Notes: generated by a model from the sequence alone, not told the origin. Positions 42,811 to 51,574 are shown, counted from the stretch's first letter. The stretch is 64,000 nucleotides of DNA from AA29 sp041481445 (GCA_041481445.1 JBGPBV010000013.1:1-64000); one strand, 5' to 3'. Program-made: numbers and translations.

Positions 42811-43998
42811 TCAGCGCGCCTCGTCGCCCCACATCGGGGCCATGTTCTCGACGTACTTGAAGCCGGTCCCCGTGTTGAACACGACCACGGAGTCGTCGGG
42901 GCTCAGGTGGCCGCTCGCCTTGAGCTTCCGCAGGGCGGCCACGCAGGCCCCGCCCTCGGGGGCCATGAAGATTCCCTCCGCCGCGGAGGCGTCCTTCACG
43001 CCCTGGATGATCTCGCTCTCCGAGACCGCCAGCGCCGCGCCGTGGCTCTCGCGCAGCGCGCGCAGGATGAGGAAGTCGCCCAGCGCCTTGGGCACGCGCA
43101 GGCCGTGGGCCAGGGTGTGCGCGTTCTCCCACATCGGGGCCTCTTCGAGCCCTTCGCTGAAGGCCTTCACGATCGGCGCGCAACCCTCGGCCTGGATCGC
43201 GTACATGCGCGGCCGGCCCGGCCCCACGTACCCCATCACCTCCAGCTCGCGGAAGGCCTTCCACATCCCGATGAGGCCGGTGCCGCCGCCGGTGGGGTAG
43301 AGGATCGCGTCGGGCAGCTTCCATCCCATCTGCTCGGCGATCTCGTAGCCCATCGTCTTCTTGCCCTCGACGCGATAGGGCTCCTTCAGGGTGGCGCACT
43401 CGTACCAGCCGTGCTCCCTGGCCCGGGCCGCGCAGACCTTCCCGGCATCGGTGATCAGGCCCTCCACCGTCTCGACCTCCGCGCCGTAGGCGCGCGTCTC
43501 CATCAGGAAGAGCATCGCGATGTCCCGGGGCACGAACACGTGCGCCTTGAGGCCGCCCTTGGCCGCGTAGGCGGCCAGCGCGCTGCCCGCGTTGCCGGCG
43601 GAGGGCAGGCACACGTCGGTGGCGCCGAGGGCCTTGGCCATCGAGACGGCCAGGGCCAGGCCGCGGGCCTTGAAGGAGCCGGTGGGCTCGCCCGACTCGT
43701 CCTTGACGAACAGGCGGGGCAGGCCGAGGAGGCTGCCCAGCCGTCGCGCGGTGAGGAGCGGCGTGAAGCCCTCGCCGAGGCTGACCCGGTGGTCGGGGTT
43801 GTCGACGGGGAGGACGTCGTCGTAGCGCCACAGCGTCGGCTCGCGCAGGGCGAGGTGCCCCGGGCGCATGTTCTTGGCCGCGCGCTCGAGGTCGTAGCGG
43901 GCGAACAGCGGCGACCCGCAGGCCGTGCAGAGGTTGAGGACGCGGCCCGGCTCGAAGCGCTGGTTGCAGCGCGTGCAGTCGAGATGGGTGACGGGCAC
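42811..43998 (-). CDS. thrC: threonine synthase
   Basis: 395 residues of PLP fold-type II threonine synthase. An N-terminal zinc ribbon (LDCTRCNQRF, NLCTACGSPL) precedes the catalytic domain; FVKDESGEPTGSFKARG holds the PLP lysine near residue 98, and PTGGGTGLIGMWKAF is the phosphate loop. The GTG at 43998 is chosen because the protein there begins like its relatives (PVTHLDCTRC) and TATAAT lies 7 bases upstream; a TTG at 44037 would extend it by 13 residues. It follows frr in the translation operon but probably has its own promoter. Confidence 0.92.
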   Translation of the reverse strand: MPVTHLDCTRCNQRFEPGRVLNLCTACGSPLFARYDLERAAKNMRPGHLALREPTLWRYDDVLPVDNPDHRVSLGEGFTPLLTARRLGSLLGLPRLFVKDESGEPTGSFKARGLALAVSMAKALGATDVCLPSAGNAGSALAAYAAKGGLKAHVFVPRDIAMLFLMETRAYGAEVETVEGLITDAGKVCAARAREHGWYECATLKEPYRVEGKKTMGYEIAEQMGWKLPDAILYPTGGGTGLIGMWKAFRELEVMGYVGPGRPRMYAIQAEGCAPIVKAFSEGLEEAPMWENAHTLAHGLRVPKALGDFLILRALRESHGAALAVSESEIIQGVKDASAAEGIFMAPEGGACVAALRKLKASGHLSPDDSVVVFNTGTGFKYVENMAPMWGDEAR

Positions 43999-44005
43999 GT
44001 CCCGG

Positions 44006-44011
44006 ATTATA
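44006..44011 (-). promoter_or_regulatory. perfect TATAAT box abutting thrC
   Basis: A perfect -10 hexamer on the minus strand ends 7 bases before the GTG at 43998. It lies in the short space between frr and thrC. A weak TTGGCG is 20 bases further upstream. This suggests an internal, possibly leaderless, thrC promoter. Confidence 0.5.
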
Positions 44012-44037
44012 GCCGGGGGTCCACCCGCCCCCGCCAA

Positions 44038-44598
44038 CTACACCGCCATGATCTCCGTTTCCTTCTTCTTCAGGATCGCGTTGATCTCCTCGATCTGAAG
44101 GTCGGTCATCTTCTGGACCTCGGCCATGGCCTGCTTCTCGTCGTCCTCGCTCACCTCGTGGCCCTTGAGCATCCTCTTGAGGTGGTCGTTGACGTCGCGG
44201 CGCACGTTGCGGATGGCCACCCGGCCCTCCTCCGCGTGCTTGTGCGCGTTCTTGACCAGGCCCTTGCGGCGCTCCTCGGTGAGGGCCGGTATGGGGATGC
44301 GGATGATCTTGCCGTCGTTCTGGGGATTGAGGTCGAGGTCGGAGGTGCGGATGGCCTTCTCGATCACCCCCAGGAGCTTGGCGTCCCAGGGCTGGACCTG
44401 GATGAGGGTCGGGTCCGGCGTGGAGAGGTTGCCCACCTGGTTCAGCGGCGTGGGGGTGCCGTAGTAGTCGACGCGGATGCCGTCGAGCATGGAGAGCGAG
44501 GCGCGGCCGGTGCGCATGGTGGCCAGCTCCTTCCGCACCGTCTCCACCGAGGCGTGCATGCGCTGCTTGGCGTCCGCGATCAGGTCTTTCACGGGCAT
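44038..44598 (-). CDS. frr: ribosome recycling factor
   Basis: 186 residues of RRF, which with EF-G splits post-termination ribosomes. Typical blocks: VRTGRASLSMLD-like segment (MRTGRASLSMLDGIRVDYYG), GNLSTPDPTLIQVQPWD, RIPIPALTEERRKGLVKNA and VRRDVNDHLKRM. It is 6 bases downstream of pyrH in the usual rpsB-tsf-pyrH-frr order. Confidence 0.97.
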   Translation of the reverse strand: MPVKDLIADAKQRMHASVETVRKELATMRTGRASLSMLDGIRVDYYGTPTPLNQVGNLSTPDPTLIQVQPWDAKLLGVIEKAIRTSDLDLNPQNDGKIIRIPIPALTEERRKGLVKNAHKHAEEGRVAIRNVRRDVNDHLKRMLKGHEVSEDDEKQAMAEVQKMTDLQIEEINAILKKKETEIMAV

Positions 44599-44604
44599 GT
44601 GGCG

Positions 44605-45330
44605 CTACTCCTTGACCATGGTGCCGACCTTCTCGCCCTTCACGATACGCCGCAGGGTGCCCTTCTGCCGCAGGTTGTAGACGACGATGGGCAGCCGGTT
44701 GTCCTTGCACAGCGAGATGGCGGTGGCGTCCATGACCTTGAGGTCCTTCTTGAGGACGTCGAGGTACGTCAGGCTCTCGAACTTGCGCGCCCCCGGGTTC
44801 TGGAGCGGGTCCGAGTCGTAGATGCCGTCCACCTTGGTGCCCTTGAACAGCACCTCGGCCTTGATCTCCATCGCGCGCAGGGCGGCCGCGGTGTCGGTCG
44901 AGAAGTAGGGGTTGCCGGTGCCGCCCGCGAAGATCACCACCCGGCCCTTCTCGAAGTGCCGGATGGCGCGGCGCCGGATGAACGGCTCCGCCACCTCGCG
45001 CATCTCGATGGCGGAGAGCACGCGCGTGATCACCCCCGCGCGCTCCAGCGCGTCCTGGAGGGCGATGGCGTTGATGACGGTGGCCAGCATCCCCATGTGG
45101 TCGGCGGAGACGCGGTCCATCCCGAGGGCGGTGTCCGACACCCCGCGGAAGATGTTGCCGCCGCCCACCACCGCCCCCACCTGGGTGCCGAGCGCGTGCA
45201 CGCCCTTGATCTCGGTGGCCAGGTAGTCCGTGAAGGCGCGGTCGATGCCGAAGCTCTTCTCGCCCAGGAGCGCTTCGCCCGACAGCTTGAGGAGGATCCG
45301 CTTGAAGGCGGGCTTTCGGCTGGAGGGCAT
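44605..45330 (-). CDS. pyrH: UMP kinase
   Basis: 241 residues of bacterial PyrH, converting UMP to UDP. RILLKLSGEALLGEKSFGID opens the protein; AVVGGGNIFRG, DHMGMLATVINAIAL and IFAGGTGNPYFSTDTAA are conserved blocks; AEVLFKGTKVDGIYDSDP follows. It lies between tsf and frr in the standard order. Confidence 0.97.
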   Translation of the reverse strand: MPSSRKPAFKRILLKLSGEALLGEKSFGIDRAFTDYLATEIKGVHALGTQVGAVVGGGNIFRGVSDTALGMDRVSADHMGMLATVINAIALQDALERAGVITRVLSAIEMREVAEPFIRRRAIRHFEKGRVVIFAGGTGNPYFSTDTAAALRAMEIKAEVLFKGTKVDGIYDSDPLQNPGARKFESLTYLDVLKKDLKVMDATAISLCKDNRLPIVVYNLRQKGTLRRIVKGEKVGTMVKE

Positions 45331-45342
45331 GTCGGGGCGATG

Positions 45343-45996
45343 TTACCTCGTCGGGACGGGCGCCGCCTCGGGGGGCGCTTCCGGCTGGTTGGCCCGCGCC
45401 TCCTCGCCGACCTTGAAGCGGGCGAAGCGCCGCACCACGATGTTCTCCTTGATGAGGGCGATCTTCTCCTGGACGAGTTGGCCGACCGTCTTGTCCGTCT
45501 CGCGGATGAAGGGCTGCTCGAGGAGGCAGACCTCGGAGAGGTACTGCTTGAGCTTGCCCTCCGCGATCTTGTCCTGGACGGGCGCCGGCTTGCCCGCGGA
45601 CGCGGCCTGGGCCTTGTAGATCTCGCGCTCCTTCTCCAGGACGTTCGCGGGGACCTCCTCCTTGGTGACGTAGAGGGGGTTCGCGGCCGCGATGTGCATC
45701 GCGATCTCCTTGACCAGCGACTGGAAGTCGGGGGTCTTGGCCACGAAGTCGGTCTCGCAGTTCACCTCGACGAGCACGCCGATCTTGGCCCCGGGGTGGA
45801 TGTAGGTGCCGACCACGCCCTCGCTCGTCGTGCGCCCCGCCCGCTTGGCCGCGGTGGCCAGCCCCTTCTTGCGGAGGATCTCGCGGGACTTCTCGACGTC
45901 CCCGCCCGCCTCCACCAGGGCCGACTTGCACTCCATCATGCCGGCTCCGGTCTCCTCACGCAGCTTACGCACCATTTCCGCCGAGATTTCCGCCAT
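45343..45996 (-). CDS. tsf: elongation factor Ts
   Basis: 217 residues. The N-terminal UBA-like region VRKLREETGAGMMECKSAL and KGLATAAKRAGRTTSEG are diagnostic; the core has VEVNCETDFVAKTPDFQSL. It is the nucleotide-exchange factor for EF-Tu and is of the shorter type, with one core subdomain reduced. TTAAGGAAAG lies 9 bases before the ATG. A strong hairpin precedes that site. Confidence 0.96.
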   Translation of the reverse strand: MAEISAEMVRKLREETGAGMMECKSALVEAGGDVEKSREILRKKGLATAAKRAGRTTSEGVVGTYIHPGAKIGVLVEVNCETDFVAKTPDFQSLVKEIAMHIAAANPLYVTKEEVPANVLEKEREIYKAQAASAGKPAPVQDKIAEGKLKQYLSEVCLLEQPFIRETDKTVGQLVQEKIALIKENIVVRRFARFKVGEEARANQPEAPPEAAPVPTR

Positions 45997-46019
45997 ATAT
46001 TGCTTTCCTTAAACAAGCC

Positions 46020-46044
46020 GGGGGGCCGCGGGCAGCGGCCCCCC
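46020..46044 (-). terminator. 10-bp perfect GC hairpin between rpsB and tsf
   Basis: GGGGGGCCGC (46020-46029) pairs perfectly with GCGGCCCCCC (46035-46044) around a 5-base loop, 24 bases after the rpsB stop and before the tsf ribosome-binding site. In the message it is followed by GGCTTGTTTAAGG, only a weak U tract. It may reduce read-through into tsf or protect the rpsB message. Confidence 0.6.
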
Positions 46045-46068
46045 AGGAATTCGCCGGCCTGGCGACAG

Positions 46069-46908
46069 CTAGGCCATCGGTACCGGAGTGGTCATCGGGC
46101 GGGTCTTGGGCCGGCGCCGCGCGACCTCGTCCTCGCCCTTGTCGGGCGCTCCCTTGTCGGGGGCGGCCTCCGCCGCCCGCGCCTCGCGCAGGCCCCGGCC
46201 CGCGATCACCGCGTCCGCCACCCGGCTCGCGAAGAGCTTGATCGCGCGCAGGGCGTCGTCGTTGCCCGGGATCACGTGGTCGACCTCGTCGGGGTCGCAG
46301 TTGGTGTCGACGATGCCGATGACGGGGATCTTGAGCTTCCGCGCCTCCTGCACCGCGATCGACTCCTTGCGGGTGTCGATCACGAAGACGGCGTCGGGCA
46401 CGTTCTTCATGCCCTTGATGCCCTTCAGGTTCTTCTCGATCTTGACCCGCTCCTTCTCGAGCTGGGCCACTTCCTTCTTGGTCAGCCGCTCGTGGCGGCC
46501 GTCCGTGGACATGGACTCCAGCTCGCGGAGCCGGTCGAGGCTCTTGCGGATGGTGACGAAGTTGGTGAGCAGCCCGCCCAGCCAGCGCTCGTTCACGTAG
46601 GGCATCCCGCAGCGCTGCGCCTCCTCGGCGATGGCCTCCTGGGCCTGGCGCTTGGTCCCCACGAACAGGATGGTGCGGCCCTGGCTGGCCAGGTCCTGCG
46701 CGTACTGCAGCGCGTCCTGCAGGAGGCGATGCGTCTTCTGCAGGTCGATGATGTAGATGCCGTTGCGCTCGCCGAAGATGAAGTCCTTCATCTTCGGGTT
46801 CCAGCGCTTGGTCTGATGGCCGAAGTGGACTCCCGCCTCCAGCAGCTCCTTCATGCTGACCGTGGGGGGCCCGCCCTGGGCCTGCGTCGTGTTCACCGTC
46901 GTCGACAA
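46069..46908 (-). CDS. rpsB: 30S ribosomal protein S2
   Basis: 279 residues. MKELLEAGVHFGHQTKRWNP is the conserved N-terminal block, then FIFGERNGIYIIDLQKT, VNERWLGGLLTN, and VIGIVDTNCDPDEVDHVIPG. The C-terminal tail of some 40 residues is charged and proline-rich (contains two PDKG copies), longer than in E. coli S2. It lies between rpsI and tsf. Confidence 0.97.
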   Translation of the reverse strand: MSTTVNTTQAQGGPPTVSMKELLEAGVHFGHQTKRWNPKMKDFIFGERNGIYIIDLQKTHRLLQDALQYAQDLASQGRTILFVGTKRQAQEAIAEEAQRCGMPYVNERWLGGLLTNFVTIRKSLDRLRELESMSTDGRHERLTKKEVAQLEKERVKIEKNLKGIKGMKNVPDAVFVIDTRKESIAVQEARKLKIPVIGIVDTNCDPDEVDHVIPGNDDALRAIKLFASRVADAVIAGRGLREARAAEAAPDKGAPDKGEDEVARRRPKTRPMTTPVPMA

Positions 46909-46987
46909 ACCGTCCTCCTGATCAGCCGCGGGTCACGCCGGACCCGGGGCTTGCCGGCCCCCTCGCGGAGGCTCGAAATGAACGTCG

Positions 46988-47386
46988 TTAACGCTTGCTG
47001 AACTGGAAGCGTCGCCGCGCTCCCTTCTGTCCGTACTTCTTGCGCTCCTTGATGCGGGCGTCCCGGGTGAGGAAGCCCGCCTTCTTGAGCCGCTTGCGCA
47101 GCTCGATGTTGAACTCGCACAGGGCGCGCGAGATGCCGTGGCGCAGCGCACCCGCCTGCGAGGCGGGCCCGCCCCCCGTGACGATGGCGAGCACGTCGAA
47201 CTTCTCGGTCGTCTCCGTGACCGCGAAGGGCTGCTTGGCCAGCATCTTCAGGGCCTCGTGGCCGCCGAAGTAGTCGTCGAGAGCCTTGTCGTTGAGGCGG
47301 ACCTCGCCCGTGCCGTTGCGCAGCCGCACGCGGGCGATGGCCGTCTTGCGCTTGCCGGTCGCGTAGTACTCGATGGGTGTGCTCAA
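46988..47386 (-). CDS. rpsI: 30S ribosomal protein S9
   Basis: 132 residues. YYATGKRKTAIARVRL at the N-terminus and RDARIKERKKYGQKGARRRFQFSKR at the C-terminus (KKYGQKGARRRFQFSKR is the P-site-reaching tail) are diagnostic. It starts 9 bases after rplM, the near-universal rplM-rpsI pair. Confidence 0.98.
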   Translation of the reverse strand: MSTPIEYYATGKRKTAIARVRLRNGTGEVRLNDKALDDYFGGHEALKMLAKQPFAVTETTEKFDVLAIVTGGGPASQAGALRHGISRALCEFNIELRKRLKKAGFLTRDARIKERKKYGQKGARRRFQFSKR

Positions 47387-47395
47387 GCTCTCTCC

Positions 47396-47830
47396 TTACT
47401 TCACGGGCGCGGGCTTGGGTTTCTGGGCCTGGTGCGGATGCGTGCTCCCCGCGTAGACCTTCAGCTTGTGGAACATCGCGCGGCCGAGCTTGCTCTTGGG
47501 CAGCATCCCGCGCACCGCCTCTTCGACGAGCCGGGTGGGATGCTTCTTGCGCACGTCACCCGCGGCCTGCGACTTGAGGCCGCCGAGGTAGAGGGTGTGG
47601 TGCCGGTAGAGCTTCCCCGTCTCCTTGCGCCCGGTGAGATGGACCGCGGCCGCGTTGATCACGATGACGTGGTCCCCGGTGTCGAGGAAGGGCGTGTAGG
47701 TCGGCTTGTGCTTGCCGGTCAGGAGGGTGGCCGCGCGCGTGGCCAGCTTTCCGAGGACCTGGTCTTTGGCGTCGATCACGAACCACTGCCGGTCGCGCTC
47801 GTCGGCCTTTGGAATGTAGGTCGGCATCAT
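47396..47830 (-). CDS. rplM: 50S ribosomal protein L13
   Basis: 144 residues. QWFVIDAKDQVLGKLATRAA, DHVIVINAAAVHLTGRKE, YRHHTLYLGGLK and AVRGMLPKSKLGRAMFHKLK are conserved. The first gene of the rplM-rpsI-rpsB-tsf-pyrH-frr series. Two consecutive ATGs (47830, 47827) follow a TTGGGAG site; either may be used. Confidence 0.98.
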   Translation of the reverse strand: MMPTYIPKADERDRQWFVIDAKDQVLGKLATRAATLLTGKHKPTYTPFLDTGDHVIVINAAAVHLTGRKETGKLYRHHTLYLGGLKSQAAGDVRKKHPTRLVEEAVRGMLPKSKLGRAMFHKLKVYAGSTHPHQAQKPKPAPVK

Positions 47831-47871
47831 GCTCCCAAGGGGGCGCCCGCGGCACCCGATCGCAAACGCCT

Positions 47872-47901
47872 ATCGTAACGGGGGGAGGAGCGTAGTGTCA
47901 A
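47872..47901 (-). promoter_or_regulatory. sigma-70 type promoter of the rplM operon
   Basis: On the minus strand a perfect TTGACA (47896-47901) is separated by 18 bases from TACGAT (47872-47877). The rplM start is 41 bases downstream. This is the strongest housekeeping-type promoter seen in the window. Confidence 0.65.
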
Positions 47902-48021
47902 GGCTTTATGGGCGCGCTTGCGCCCCGGGGAGGTGGCCGCGAGATCGTTTAGACCTGAAGGATCTCGCCTGGTCCGGGGATCCCCACCGCGACGACGTCT
48001 CTGACGGCCCGGCCCGCCCTC

Positions 48022-48360
48022 CTATTTCTTGGCGGGGATGGCGTTGTCGACGGTGATGGCGTGCGTGTCCTTGTCGAGCGATCCGGTCAGCGTGACCCGC
48101 TTGCCCACGAACGGCTTGAGCTTGGCGTCGAAGACGGCGAGGTCGTAGAGCTTGCCGTCCGCCTCGTTGAAGATCTGGGCCTTCGAGCCCCCCTTCATGC
48201 ACTTCTCGACGCAGGCCAACGTATGGTCCCTGTTCGCGCCGTGCTGGCCGCAGTGTGTATCGGTAATGAATCCAGTCCACTCGCCCTTGATTCCCTCGGC
48301 GGCCCCCGCCACTCCGGCCGCCAGGAGCGCCGCCACGGCAAACGCCAGGATCTTCCTCAT
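48022..48360 (-). CDS. small exported protein, DUF5818-like
   Basis: 112 residues with a signal peptide (MRKILAFAVAALLAAGVAGAA). The mature part has the pattern GFITDTHCGQHGANRDH...CVEKCMKGG with three cysteines, then YDLAVFD and FVGKRVTLTGSLD, like small DUF5818-type secreted proteins common in Acidobacteria. The cysteine/histidine spacing suggests metal or disulfide binding. It stands alone. Function unknown. Confidence 0.72.
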   Translation of the reverse strand: MRKILAFAVAALLAAGVAGAAEGIKGEWTGFITDTHCGQHGANRDHTLACVEKCMKGGSKAQIFNEADGKLYDLAVFDAKLKPFVGKRVTLTGSLDKDTHAITVDNAIPAKK

Positions 48361-48474
48361 GTCTCCAAGGTCCTCCCGAGGGCCGCCTCGTGCGCGACGG
48401 CCTCTCTTCCTTTATGCCAGCACACGACCCGCCGGTCAACCAATGACTGTTACCGAAGGACACGTTAAATGTCG

Positions 48475-49284
48475 TCAGAGGCGCCGATGGTCGAGGGCGG
48501 GTAGCTCGCGGCGGAGGCGCTCCAGGCGGTCGAAATCGATCTCGGCCAGCGCGAAGCCAGGCTCGTCGCCGACCTGGGCCACGATCGTGCCCCAGGGGTC
48601 GATCACCATCGCGTGGCCGTGCGAGGCCCGCCCGCGGCCGTGTGCCCCCACTTGCGCGGGGGCGAGCACGTAGGCGAGGTTCTCGATGGCCCGCGCACGC
48701 AGGAGGACCTCCCAGTGGTCCTTGCCCGTGCGGTCGGTGAAGGCGGAGGGGACGGCGAGGATGCGCGCTCCTTCGCGGACCAGGCGCCGATACAGCTCCG
48801 GGAAGCGCACGTCGTAGCAGATCGAGAGGCCGATGCGGCCGGCGGGGGAGTCGGCGACCACGACGTCCTCGCCGCGCCGGACGGCGCGCGACTCCTTCAG
48901 GTGCTCGAGCCCGGGCACGTCGATGTCGAAGAGGTGGATCTTGCGGTACACGGCCAGGACGGCGCCGTCGGGTCCGAGGAGGACCGACGTGTTGTAGACC
49001 CGCGCGTCGCCCTCGATCCGCTCGGGCAGGCTGCCGAGGAGGAGGGTCAGGCGGTGGCGCCGGGCCTGGTCGGCCATTCGGCGGACCCAGGGACCGTCGA
49101 GGGCCTGGGGCTCGGGCACGGGCGTGCCCTCGGAGCGAAGGAACGCGAAGTTCTCCGGGAGCCCGACCAGGCGCGCGCCGCGCTCCGCCGCCGCCGCGAC
49201 CAGGCGCTCGGCGGCGTCGAGGTTGCGCTCGACGTCGGCGGTGGACGTCATCTGGACGGCGGCGGCGAGGACGGTGTCCGCCAT
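48475..49284 (-). CDS. carbon-nitrogen hydrolase (nitrilase superfamily, Nit-like)
   Basis: 269 residues. The catalytic triad is seen as Glu in VGLPENFAF, Lys in VYRKIHLFD and Cys in GLSICYDVRFPELYR. The last two blocks are typical of the Nit1/Nit2 branch, whose members clear deaminated glutathione (omega-amidase type). The ATG overlaps the stop of nth, so the two are coupled. Confidence 0.9.
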   Translation of the reverse strand: MADTVLAAAVQMTSTADVERNLDAAERLVAAAAERGARLVGLPENFAFLRSEGTPVPEPQALDGPWVRRMADQARRHRLTLLLGSLPERIEGDARVYNTSVLLGPDGAVLAVYRKIHLFDIDVPGLEHLKESRAVRRGEDVVVADSPAGRIGLSICYDVRFPELYRRLVREGARILAVPSAFTDRTGKDHWEVLLRARAIENLAYVLAPAQVGAHGRGRASHGHAMVIDPWGTIVAQVGDEPGFALAEIDFDRLERLRRELPALDHRRL

Positions 49285-50063
49285 CAGCGTCGAGGCCGTC
49301 TGGTCCGCGCCACTTTCGCGCGCGGGGGCTTGCCCAGCGCGAAGGCCTGACGCTGCGGCCACCGGCAGAGGGCGAAGGCCGGGCACTGGCCGCAGGACGG
49401 CCGCCGGGCCATGCAGATCTTCCGGCCGTGGAAGATCAGGAGGTCGGTGGTGCGCGTCCAGCGCGCGCGGGGGACGATCGCCATGAGCTGGCGCTCCACG
49501 TCGATCGGGTCGTCGCCCCTGGCGATGCCCAGCCGATTCGAGACGCGCAGCACGTGGGTGTCGACCGCGATCCCTTCCGCGATGTCGTAGGCGTGGCCGA
49601 GCACGACGCTGGCCGTCTTCCGCCCGACCCCCGGCAGCTCGACCATCGCCTCCATCGAGCGCGGGACCTCGCCGCCGTGGTCGGCGCTCAAGGCGCGCGC
49701 ACACCCGAGCAGGCTCCTGGCCTTCGCGCGATAGAAGCCGGTGGACCGGATGATCTCCTCGACGTCCGCGGGCCGCGCCGCGGCCAGGGCCTGCGCGGTC
49801 GGGTAGCGGGCGAACAGTGCCGGGGTGACCATGTTGACCCGCTCGTCCGTGCACTGCGCGGACAGGATCGTGGCCGCCACCAGCTGGAACGGGCTCTGGT
49901 AGTGCAGCGCGCAGGTGGCCTCGGGATGCGCCTGCTCGAGGATGTCCAGGATCCTGCCCGCGCGCTCGGCCAGGACCGCCCGGCGCGAGGGTGCCTTGGG
50001 GGCGGCGGCGGACGCAGCCGCCGCGGGCGGGCGGCGCGTGAGGCGCGGGCGGGAAGACGCCAT
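49284..50063 (-). CDS. nth: endonuclease III
   Basis: 259 residues. The helix-hairpin-helix LPGVGRKTASVVLG carries the catalytic lysine near residue 150, and VDTHVLRVSNRLG the catalytic Asp. The iron-sulfur loop C-x6-C-x2-C-x5-C is present as CMARRPSCGQCPAFALC. It removes oxidised pyrimidines. An N-terminal extension of about 30 residues is Arg/Ala-rich. A TAGAAT box lies 12 bases before the ATG. Confidence 0.95.
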   Translation of the reverse strand: MASSRPRLTRRPPAAAASAAAPKAPSRRAVLAERAGRILDILEQAHPEATCALHYQSPFQLVAATILSAQCTDERVNMVTPALFARYPTAQALAAARPADVEEIIRSTGFYRAKARSLLGCARALSADHGGEVPRSMEAMVELPGVGRKTASVVLGHAYDIAEGIAVDTHVLRVSNRLGIARGDDPIDVERQLMAIVPRARWTRTTDLLIFHGRKICMARRPSCGQCPAFALCRWPQRQAFALGKPPRAKVARTRRPRR

Positions 50064-50095
50064 GACGTTGGAGCGATTCTAGCGCGCCCGCGGCC

Positions 50096-51196
50096 TCAGC
50101 CCGGCCGCGCCAGGCCCGGATACAGCGGGAACAGCCTGGACTGCGGCCGCGGCGGGTGCAGGCGGCCCAGGCGCACGACCAGGCCACGCACGCCGGCGGC
50201 GGGCTCCAGGATCCCGCTCGCCAGCGTCCTCACCACCGCCCGGCCGGTGTCGTCGTCCTCGATGGCGGGCTCGAGGCTCTCGGTGCGCCGCACCGGACCG
50301 TCGGGCCGCCGCACCTCGACGGTCACCGAGCCCGCGGCCAGGCCGAACGGACGCAGCCTCCGGACGGCGCGTCCGGCCAGGCCGTCGAGCACGGCCTCCA
50401 GGCCTTCACGATCGGTGCGGCGGTCGCGCAGGACCGCTTCCTCCTGCACGGCGGTCGGAGGCGCGCTCAGGGCGACTGGCTCTTCGCCCTCGCCGCGCGC
50501 CGCCTCCTGCAGACGCTGGGCGGCGGGCGCGCCCACGAGCTCCTCGAGCGCGGCCGGCTCCACCGCCGCGACCTCTCCGAGCGTCGTCAGGCCCGCGTTC
50601 TCGAGGGCGGCCTCGAGGTGAGGGGGAAGGTCGGGCAGGAATCGGAGGGGCTGCCGGGCCAGGAACGAGGACTCGTAGCCCGGCAGCACCACGAGCAGGC
50701 CGCGCGGGCGGGCCCAGGACGAGGCCACGCGCGCCCCGAGCCGCGAGGAGGCGAGGCCGAGCGAGGCGTCGAGGCCGAGCCGGCGTTGGAGCTCGTCCTT
50801 GATCGCTTCCGCGGCGGGCACGGGAGAGGCGCCGCCCGGCCCGTCCGGCGTGAGGTCCACGTAGGCCTCGTCGGCCGACGGGCGCTCGACGCGGCGGCTC
50901 GCCGCCTGCAGGATGGCCGTCACGTCCTCGCTGTAGCGCGCGTAGGCCTCGAGGTCGCCGGGACGGAACACGCCAAGGGGACAGGCGCGCCGCGCCGCGG
51001 CGAGGGACTGCCCGGCGCGCACGCCCGTCTCCCGCGCCTCCGCGGAGGCCGCCGCCACCATCCCCGACCCGTCGGGCCGGCCGCCGACGATGACGGGCCG
51101 GCCGCGCAGGGACGGATCCAGGCTGCGCTCGACGGAGACGAGGAAAGGGTCGAGGTCCACGTGCAGGATCCGTCGCGCGTGCTCTCTCGACTTCAC
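50096..51196 (-). CDS. Y-family DNA polymerase (DinB/Pol IV-like)
   Basis: 366 residues. The catalytic carboxylates are in LHVDLDPFLVSVERSL (near residue 13) and RPSADEAYVDLT (near 105), so polymerase activity is expected, unlike ImuB proteins that lack these. GRPVIVGG and the helix-hairpin-helix region follow, then a little-finger domain. The GTG start at 51196 has TACACT 6 bases upstream. It lies two genes after lexA, consistent with SOS-linked translesion synthesis, though no LexA-like repeat was seen right before it. Confidence 0.88.
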   Translation of the reverse strand: MKSREHARRILHVDLDPFLVSVERSLDPSLRGRPVIVGGRPDGSGMVAAASAEARETGVRAGQSLAAARRACPLGVFRPGDLEAYARYSEDVTAILQAASRRVERPSADEAYVDLTPDGPGGASPVPAAEAIKDELQRRLGLDASLGLASSRLGARVASSWARPRGLLVVLPGYESSFLARQPLRFLPDLPPHLEAALENAGLTTLGEVAAVEPAALEELVGAPAAQRLQEAARGEGEEPVALSAPPTAVQEEAVLRDRRTDREGLEAVLDGLAGRAVRRLRPFGLAAGSVTVEVRRPDGPVRRTESLEPAIEDDDTGRAVVRTLASGILEPAAGVRGLVVRLGRLHPPRPQSRLFPLYPGLARPG

Positions 51197-51202
51197 GCCT
51201 TC

Positions 51203-51208
51203 AGTGTA
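51203..51208 (-). promoter_or_regulatory. -10 box abutting the Y-family polymerase start
   Basis: On the minus strand TACACT is followed by six bases (GAAGGC) and the GTG at 51196, as expected for a leaderless transcript. Confidence 0.45.
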
Positions 51209-51253
51209 GGCGGTGGTCGCGTCCCCGGAGGTCCGCGCCCGCGGCGCGCGAGG

Positions 51254-51574
51254 TCAGTGGAGGGGGCCGCGGGGCGGCCCGAACGACTCCTGGTAGAGCC
51301 GGAAGTTCTCCTGGAGGGCGGCGATCAGGCCCGGGATCATCTGGACGGGAACGACCATGCGCGCCCGCACCGGCGCCTTCACGACGTGGGTGGCTTGCGC
51401 CTCGTGGATCTCGCGCTCCCCGATCGGGAGCATCTCGCAGAAGGTCAGGGTGAAATCGAAGGGCGAGTTCTGGATCGAGCAGAAGTTGCTGTAGACCCGC
51501 GGGGTCGTATGGTCCTCGTCGGGCACGATCGTGAAGTTGACGGCCCCGGCGGCGCGCGGCTTCTCGTCGTTCAT
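51254..51574 (-). CDS. DUF3467 family protein
   Basis: 106 residues. Blocks RVYSNFCSIQNSPFDFTLTFCEM and VVPVQMIPGLIAALQENF are those of DUF3467, small proteins of unknown role found widely in bacteria. It sits between lexA and the polymerase gene on the same strand. GGAG lies just before the ATG, and TAGACT is 18 bases upstream. Confidence 0.85.
   Translation of the reverse strand: MNDEKPRAAGAVNFTIVPDEDHTTPRVYSNFCSIQNSPFDFTLTFCEMLPIGEREIHEAQATHVVKAPVRARMVVPVQMIPGLIAALQENFRLYQESFGPPRGPLH

Noticed and set aside
42907..47001. A 1364-codon open frame on the + strand, opposite thrC and the ribosomal operon
   Set aside because: It is antisense to seven certain genes, is full of Arg/Asp/His/Gly repeats typical of GC-driven shadow frames, and shows no domain.
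47910..47925. The GGGCGC-GCTT-GCGCCC hairpin upstream of rplM as a terminator
   Set aside because: It has no T run on either strand and sits just upstream of the -35 box, so it may be incidental in GC-rich DNA.
50096..51196. Calling the Y-family protein ImuB
   Set aside because: Both catalytic acidic motifs are present, and there is no imuA or dnaE2 neighbour.
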